This document shows positions 24,201 to 27,464 of a stretch of DNA of 27,464 nt, piece by piece. Both the position numbers and the translations under genes were made by a program. The DNA lies in contig JAFGTK010000198.1 in the NCBI GenBank assembly GCA_016934135.1, positions 1-27,464 on the forward strand. Direction: 5' to 3'. The DNA comes from Deltaproteobacteria bacterium (GTDB lineage: Bacteria > Desulfobacterota > Desulfomonilia > UBA1062). The first letter of the stretch is position 1. Every line of letters begins with the position of its first letter. A model generated the notes under the pieces. It was given only the letters and a program-made list of their open reading frames with translations. It searched no databases and was not told the origin of the DNA.

Positions 24201-24968
24201 ATGAATTTCTTTGAATATATAGGAAGAACCGCCATCAACTTCTTTGAGGAGCTTGGTTCACTTGCGCTCTTTTGTCTGCGCATCTTCTACTGGCTCATAA
24301 GACCGCCTGTTTTTATCAGACAGTTTTTCAAGCAGATGGAATTCATAGGCGTGCGTTCTTCGAGTGTTGTTTTGCTGACCGGGCTGTTTACCGGAATGGT
24401 GAGTTCCCTGCAATCTCATCACGGCTTCAGTCTGTTCGGTGCTGAAGCCCTTGTAGGATCAACCACTGCACTCGGTCTTCTCAGGGAACTTGGGCCGGTG
24501 CTCGCTGCACTGATGGTAACTGCCCGTGCAGGATCGGCCATGACTGCAGAGATCGGAACCATGCAGGTGACTGAGCAGATAGATGCACTCACGGTTATGG
24601 CGGTAAACCCATACCAGTATCTAATCATCCCCAGGATCTGTGCTGCGATTATCATGATGCCGATGCTTACACTGCTTTTTGACAGCATAGGCATTGTCGG
24701 CTCCTATCTTGTCGGAGTCGAAATCCTTCATATCGATAAAGGGATCTTCATGGCAAGGATCGTGGAGTATGTATCTTACAGCGATCTCTTTTCCGGTCTG
24801 ATCAAGGCTGCATTTTTCGGTGCCATTCTCTCCATTGTCGGCTGCTACAAAGGATTCTCAACAACCGGAGGTGCGGAAGGGGTTGGAAAGTCAACTACCT
24901 ATTCCGTTGTTATTTCTTCGGTCAGCATCCTGATTGCAGACTACTTCCTCACAGCCATCCTGTACTAG
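24201..24968 (+). CDS. mlaE: MlaE-type ABC transporter permease
   Basis: MlaE is the inner-membrane permease of the MlaFEDB phospholipid transport system (outer-membrane lipid asymmetry). The 255-residue protein has several hydrophobic segments and the family signature LRELGPVLAALMVTARAG (94-111), SAMTAEIGTMQVTEQIDAL (112-130), then GCYKGFSTTGGAEGVGKSTT (214-233). It starts 6 nt after glpK with no clear ribosome-binding site, so coupled translation is likely. The usual partners, MlaF ATPase and MlaD MCE protein, do not follow: the next genes are convergent and unrelated. Either the partners are encoded elsewhere or this permease works with another system. Confidence 0.92.
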   Translation: MNFFEYIGRTAINFFEELGSLALFCLRIFYWLIRPPVFIRQFFKQMEFIGVRSSSVVLLTGLFTGMVSSLQSHHGFSLFGAEALVGSTTALGLLRELGPVLAALMVTARAGSAMTAEIGTMQVTEQIDALTVMAVNPYQYLIIPRICAAIIMMPMLTLLFDSIGIVGSYLVGVEILHIDKGIFMARIVEYVSYSDLFSGLIKAAFFGAILSIVGCYKGFSTTGGAEGVGKSTTYSVVISSVSILIADYFLTAILY

Positions 24969-25004
24969 GAATGCCTTTATTTGTCTGGAAACCGCCCTAT
25001 TATA

Positions 25005-25430
25005 TCATGCTGTCTGTATTGTCATAACAACCGCATTTACCGGGCATTCTCCCGCACAGAAACCGCACCCTATACAAGCCTTCTCTTCCTTGATATATGG
25101 ACGGCCGTGAGGATCCTTTTTCCTGTCCGTTGGTTCTGACAATGCAAGGCAGCTTACCGGACACGCATCTATACAGATATTGCAGGACATGCATATTTTG
25201 AGGTCAAACAGGGGTTTGCTCCACTGTGATCGTTTGACCATCACACATTGTTTTCCAAACTGATCGAGCACGGCATTCTTAGGGCACACCCTTCCGCAAA
25301 CACCACATTCTATGCAAAGCGATTCATCAATAATATGAGGTTCTTTCTTCTCGCCTTCAATCGCTTCTACTGGGCATATCCTTTTGCATGCGCCGCAACC
25401 ATTACATGCATCTGTTATTTTATATGACAT
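25005..25430 (-). CDS. Polyferredoxin with four [4Fe-4S] motifs, AOR-associated
   Basis: From ATG 25430 the protein is 141 residues and contains four C-x2-C-x2-C-x3-C-P motifs: Cys 9/12/15/19, 39/42/45/49, 80/83/86/90 and 119/122/125/129, suggesting four [4Fe-4S] clusters. AGGAGGG at 25436-25442 fixes this start; a longer frame to 25469 adds 13 residues and overlaps the upstream AOR gene. It follows the AOR gene by 25 nt on the same strand, so it is the likely electron acceptor or relay for that enzyme. Such small four-cluster proteins are common beside AOR genes. No flavin or membrane part is visible. Confidence 0.92.
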   Translation of the reverse strand: MSYKITDACNGCGACKRICPVEAIEGEKKEPHIIDESLCIECGVCGRVCPKNAVLDQFGKQCVMVKRSQWSKPLFDLKICMSCNICIDACPVSCLALSEPTDRKKDPHGRPYIKEEKACIGCGFCAGECPVNAVVMTIQTA

Positions 25431-25455
25431 CTTATCCCTCCTGGCATGTAGTAGT

Positions 25456-27417
25456 CTACTGGGCTTCAATGCCGAGTCTTTTCAATGTCCCGTCCGACGG
25501 CTTGCCTGTATCTTCATCCCAGCCGAACTGTTCCCAGTAATCTTTCATCATCTTATCGATATTCACTTCTCTTGCCTTGTTGGCTCCTATTGCCTGCGGC
25601 GGTATCCCCAGTGCCCTGTTGCTGAGCTTGTTCGCCCTGGGATCGATCCCATGCCTGATATTGAAGGCCTGCTTGAGGGTCTGGATGCGTTCCCCGATCT
25701 CCATATATTCTTCAGGTGTTCTGTTCCACCCGGTTGCAGCGTTTAACCAGTCAAAGGTCGGTGTCCTTTTTATCCCGATAAAGGTTCCGAACATGCACAG
25801 GCCTGAACCATTGACCACATTCATATATTTACTGCATGCTGCAGCCTGCTTTGCCTGATCGATACTCGCCCTATATTTTTTGTTTTTATGGTAGATCTCG
25901 AAAGGCCACAGCCTCGGCAGTCCTTTGACCTTTTTCCAGAGCTGAAACATCTCATAGTAAAGACCTGATCCAATCGTATGTCTTCCCGGTGTCGGCTCCA
26001 CAGAGTAATGCAGGCCGAATCCGGGGTCCTGCCTTCCATCATGCATGGCCGGCTCCTGCCCTCCTGCGTGAACCGTATACTTCTGCGACCCTCTTCCTAT
26101 CTTTTCAGCAGCGACCTTTGAACCGTCAGCAAGGACATCCCCGAACCCGTCACGATTTATCATCTTGTGGATGAGGGCGATCATGGCATCTGTATTCCCC
26201 CAGGTAAGCTCGAGGCCGTCCGTATCCTCGCTTGTAAGAATGCCGTTTTCATAACACTCTATGGCAAAGGCAACGGTAGCCCCAGCCGAGATCGTATCCA
26301 TTCCGGCCCGGTTGAGGAGTTCATTCAGATAGAAAAGGCTGTCGGAATCCTCATTCATGCACAATCCCCCGATAGCGAGCACGGATTCATATTCGGGCTT
26401 GTGTGTCTCTGAGTATTTGCCTGTCATGGAGCAGATACCGCCACATCCAAGAGGACAGGAATAACAATGGTACTTGATCATCTCATGATCCTTTACCATA
26501 TCAGGATCAGCTGATTTCGATCTTTTCATTGGCCAGTCCACAGAACTGCCTTTCCAGTTCTTAACCGGTGCATCGCCCCACTCCGGAGACATCTGATTCA
26601 TACCTCCGGTACCCCATTTCCTGAGGATCATCTTGTAGACCATGCCATCCATTGCCATTGCCGTCGGTAATATCCGTAGCAATGCGCCAAGCAGACCCAT
26701 GCCGACACTCGGACCCAGCGGAAGCTGGAACTGAACCCATCTGTTGCACATTGCACTGAGCTTATTTACCTTTTCACGGTTGAACGGCCTGATCCGTTTA
26801 TGGCCGTCCAGAACCACACCCTTGAGTTTCTTCGACCCCATAACCGCACCGAGTCCGGATCTTGCGGCGAGCCTTCCTCTGTCATTACATATGCCGGAAA
26901 TGAGAGAAAGCCTTTCTCCTGCCGGACCGATAACAGCTGCCCTGGCGCCGGGGCCAGCCTCTTTGAGCAGCACCCCCTCGGCCTCGACAGCGTCCATGCC
27001 CCAGACCCCGGATGCATCTCTCAACTCGGCCTTTTTATCGTTTACATACAGATATACCGGCTTCTTGCTGATGCCCGTGAAGAAGATGCCGTCATAACCG
27101 CAGCGTTTTATTGCAGGAGAGAACGTGCCTCCGCAGTTGGCATCCCCCCACCCGCCGGTAAGGGGCGACTTTCCGACTACCATCCATCGCCCGGCAAACA
27201 GAGAACCCGTGCCTGTCAACAGACCTGAAACAAACCCGAGGATATTGTCAGGACCCAGAGGATCTGCCCCCTGAGGAATTCTGTTGTAGAGTATGTGTGA
27301 AGCAAGGCCAAGACCAGACAGATACTGCTCATACACTTTCTCAGGCACCTGCTCCTCGCGGATCTCATTTTTGCCGAGATCCACCAGCAGTATCTTTCCC
27401 ATGTATCCTCTGTTCAT
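25456..27417 (-). CDS. Aldehyde:ferredoxin oxidoreductase family protein (tungsten-type)
   Basis: This family oxidises aldehydes to carboxylic acids (or runs in reverse) with a tungsto-bispterin cofactor and a [4Fe-4S] cluster, reducing ferredoxin; it is oxygen-sensitive and cytoplasmic. The 653-residue protein has the N-terminal pattern GYMGKILLVDLGKNEI, GGWGDANCGGTF (88-99), CGYDGIFFTG, cluster cysteines C318-x2-C321-x3-C325 with C541 as the fourth, PEYES (341-345) near the pterin, and the typical C-terminus TGKPSDGTLKRLGI. GGGAGG 5 nt before ATG 27417 fixes the start. The polyferredoxin gene follows. The actual aldehyde or acid is not predictable; related subfamilies act on glyceraldehyde 3-phosphate or on aromatic acyl-CoA (BamB), and I see no feature that assigns it to either. 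Confidence 0.94.
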   Translation of the reverse strand: MNRGYMGKILLVDLGKNEIREEQVPEKVYEQYLSGLGLASHILYNRIPQGADPLGPDNILGFVSGLLTGTGSLFAGRWMVVGKSPLTGGWGDANCGGTFSPAIKRCGYDGIFFTGISKKPVYLYVNDKKAELRDASGVWGMDAVEAEGVLLKEAGPGARAAVIGPAGERLSLISGICNDRGRLAARSGLGAVMGSKKLKGVVLDGHKRIRPFNREKVNKLSAMCNRWVQFQLPLGPSVGMGLLGALLRILPTAMAMDGMVYKMILRKWGTGGMNQMSPEWGDAPVKNWKGSSVDWPMKRSKSADPDMVKDHEMIKYHCYSCPLGCGGICSMTGKYSETHKPEYESVLAIGGLCMNEDSDSLFYLNELLNRAGMDTISAGATVAFAIECYENGILTSEDTDGLELTWGNTDAMIALIHKMINRDGFGDVLADGSKVAAEKIGRGSQKYTVHAGGQEPAMHDGRQDPGFGLHYSVEPTPGRHTIGSGLYYEMFQLWKKVKGLPRLWPFEIYHKNKKYRASIDQAKQAAACSKYMNVVNGSGLCMFGTFIGIKRTPTFDWLNAATGWNRTPEEYMEIGERIQTLKQAFNIRHGIDPRANKLSNRALGIPPQAIGANKAREVNIDKMMKDYWEQFGWDEDTGKPSDGTLKRLGIEAQ

Positions 27418-27464
27418 ATCATCCTCCCTTATCAGGATTGATCTCTCTATTCGTAACTTCAGGG

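Overview
The window looks like part of the chromosome of an anaerobic, flagellated, Gram-negative bacterium, most likely a deltaproteobacterium (Desulfobacterota, Syntrophobacter/Desulfobacter-type). The evidence is an LPS heptose kinase, an MlaE-type lipid transport permease, FliS with a flagellar chaperone, a tungsten-type aldehyde:ferredoxin oxidoreductase with a polyferredoxin, and the run ftsY / heptose kinase / DUF4416 / yicC / remA-like / gmk / pyrF / rsmD / coaD. The species cannot be fixed from the sequence alone. No tRNA, rRNA, CRISPR array or insertion sequence was seen.

Layout. (1) Positions 1-5045, minus strand: a giant secreted protein, cut by the left edge, with two malectin-like domains and at least 18 Ig/PKD-like repeats. 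(2) 5570-9745, plus strand: an M48 metalloprotease lipoprotein, a MerR-type regulator that appears to carry two winged-helix units, and two neighbouring PKD-type surface lipoproteins. (3) 9909-13230: three nitronate-monooxygenase/FabK-like flavoenzymes, one on the plus strand and a tandem pair on the minus strand, converging on a strong bidirectional terminator. (4) 13542-21030, plus strand: a compact housekeeping cluster for membrane targeting, LPS heptose, RNA and nucleotide metabolism, CoA and an aminotransferase. (5) 21270-21985: two flagellar chaperones behind a sigma-28-type promoter. (6) 22118-24968: maf, glpK and a lone mlaE. (7) 25005-27417, minus strand: AOR followed by a four-cluster ferredoxin.

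The most notable result is a probable small regulon. The MerR gene and all three flavoenzyme genes each have a perfect TTGACA -35 box, a 17-bp spacer, a -10 box and, at or just past the -10, the same 19-bp semi-palindromic core (AGTTKWACTTHAWRCTTWA). The site lies downstream of an optimally spaced promoter, so repression and autorepression are predicted, unlike the classical MerR activation geometry.

A second observation is that rsmD and maf each have a -35/N17/-10 promoter whose -10 ends exactly 8 nt before the ATG, with no Shine-Dalgarno sequence. This predicts leaderless mRNAs. All functional calls rest on motif recognition by eye; no database search was run.
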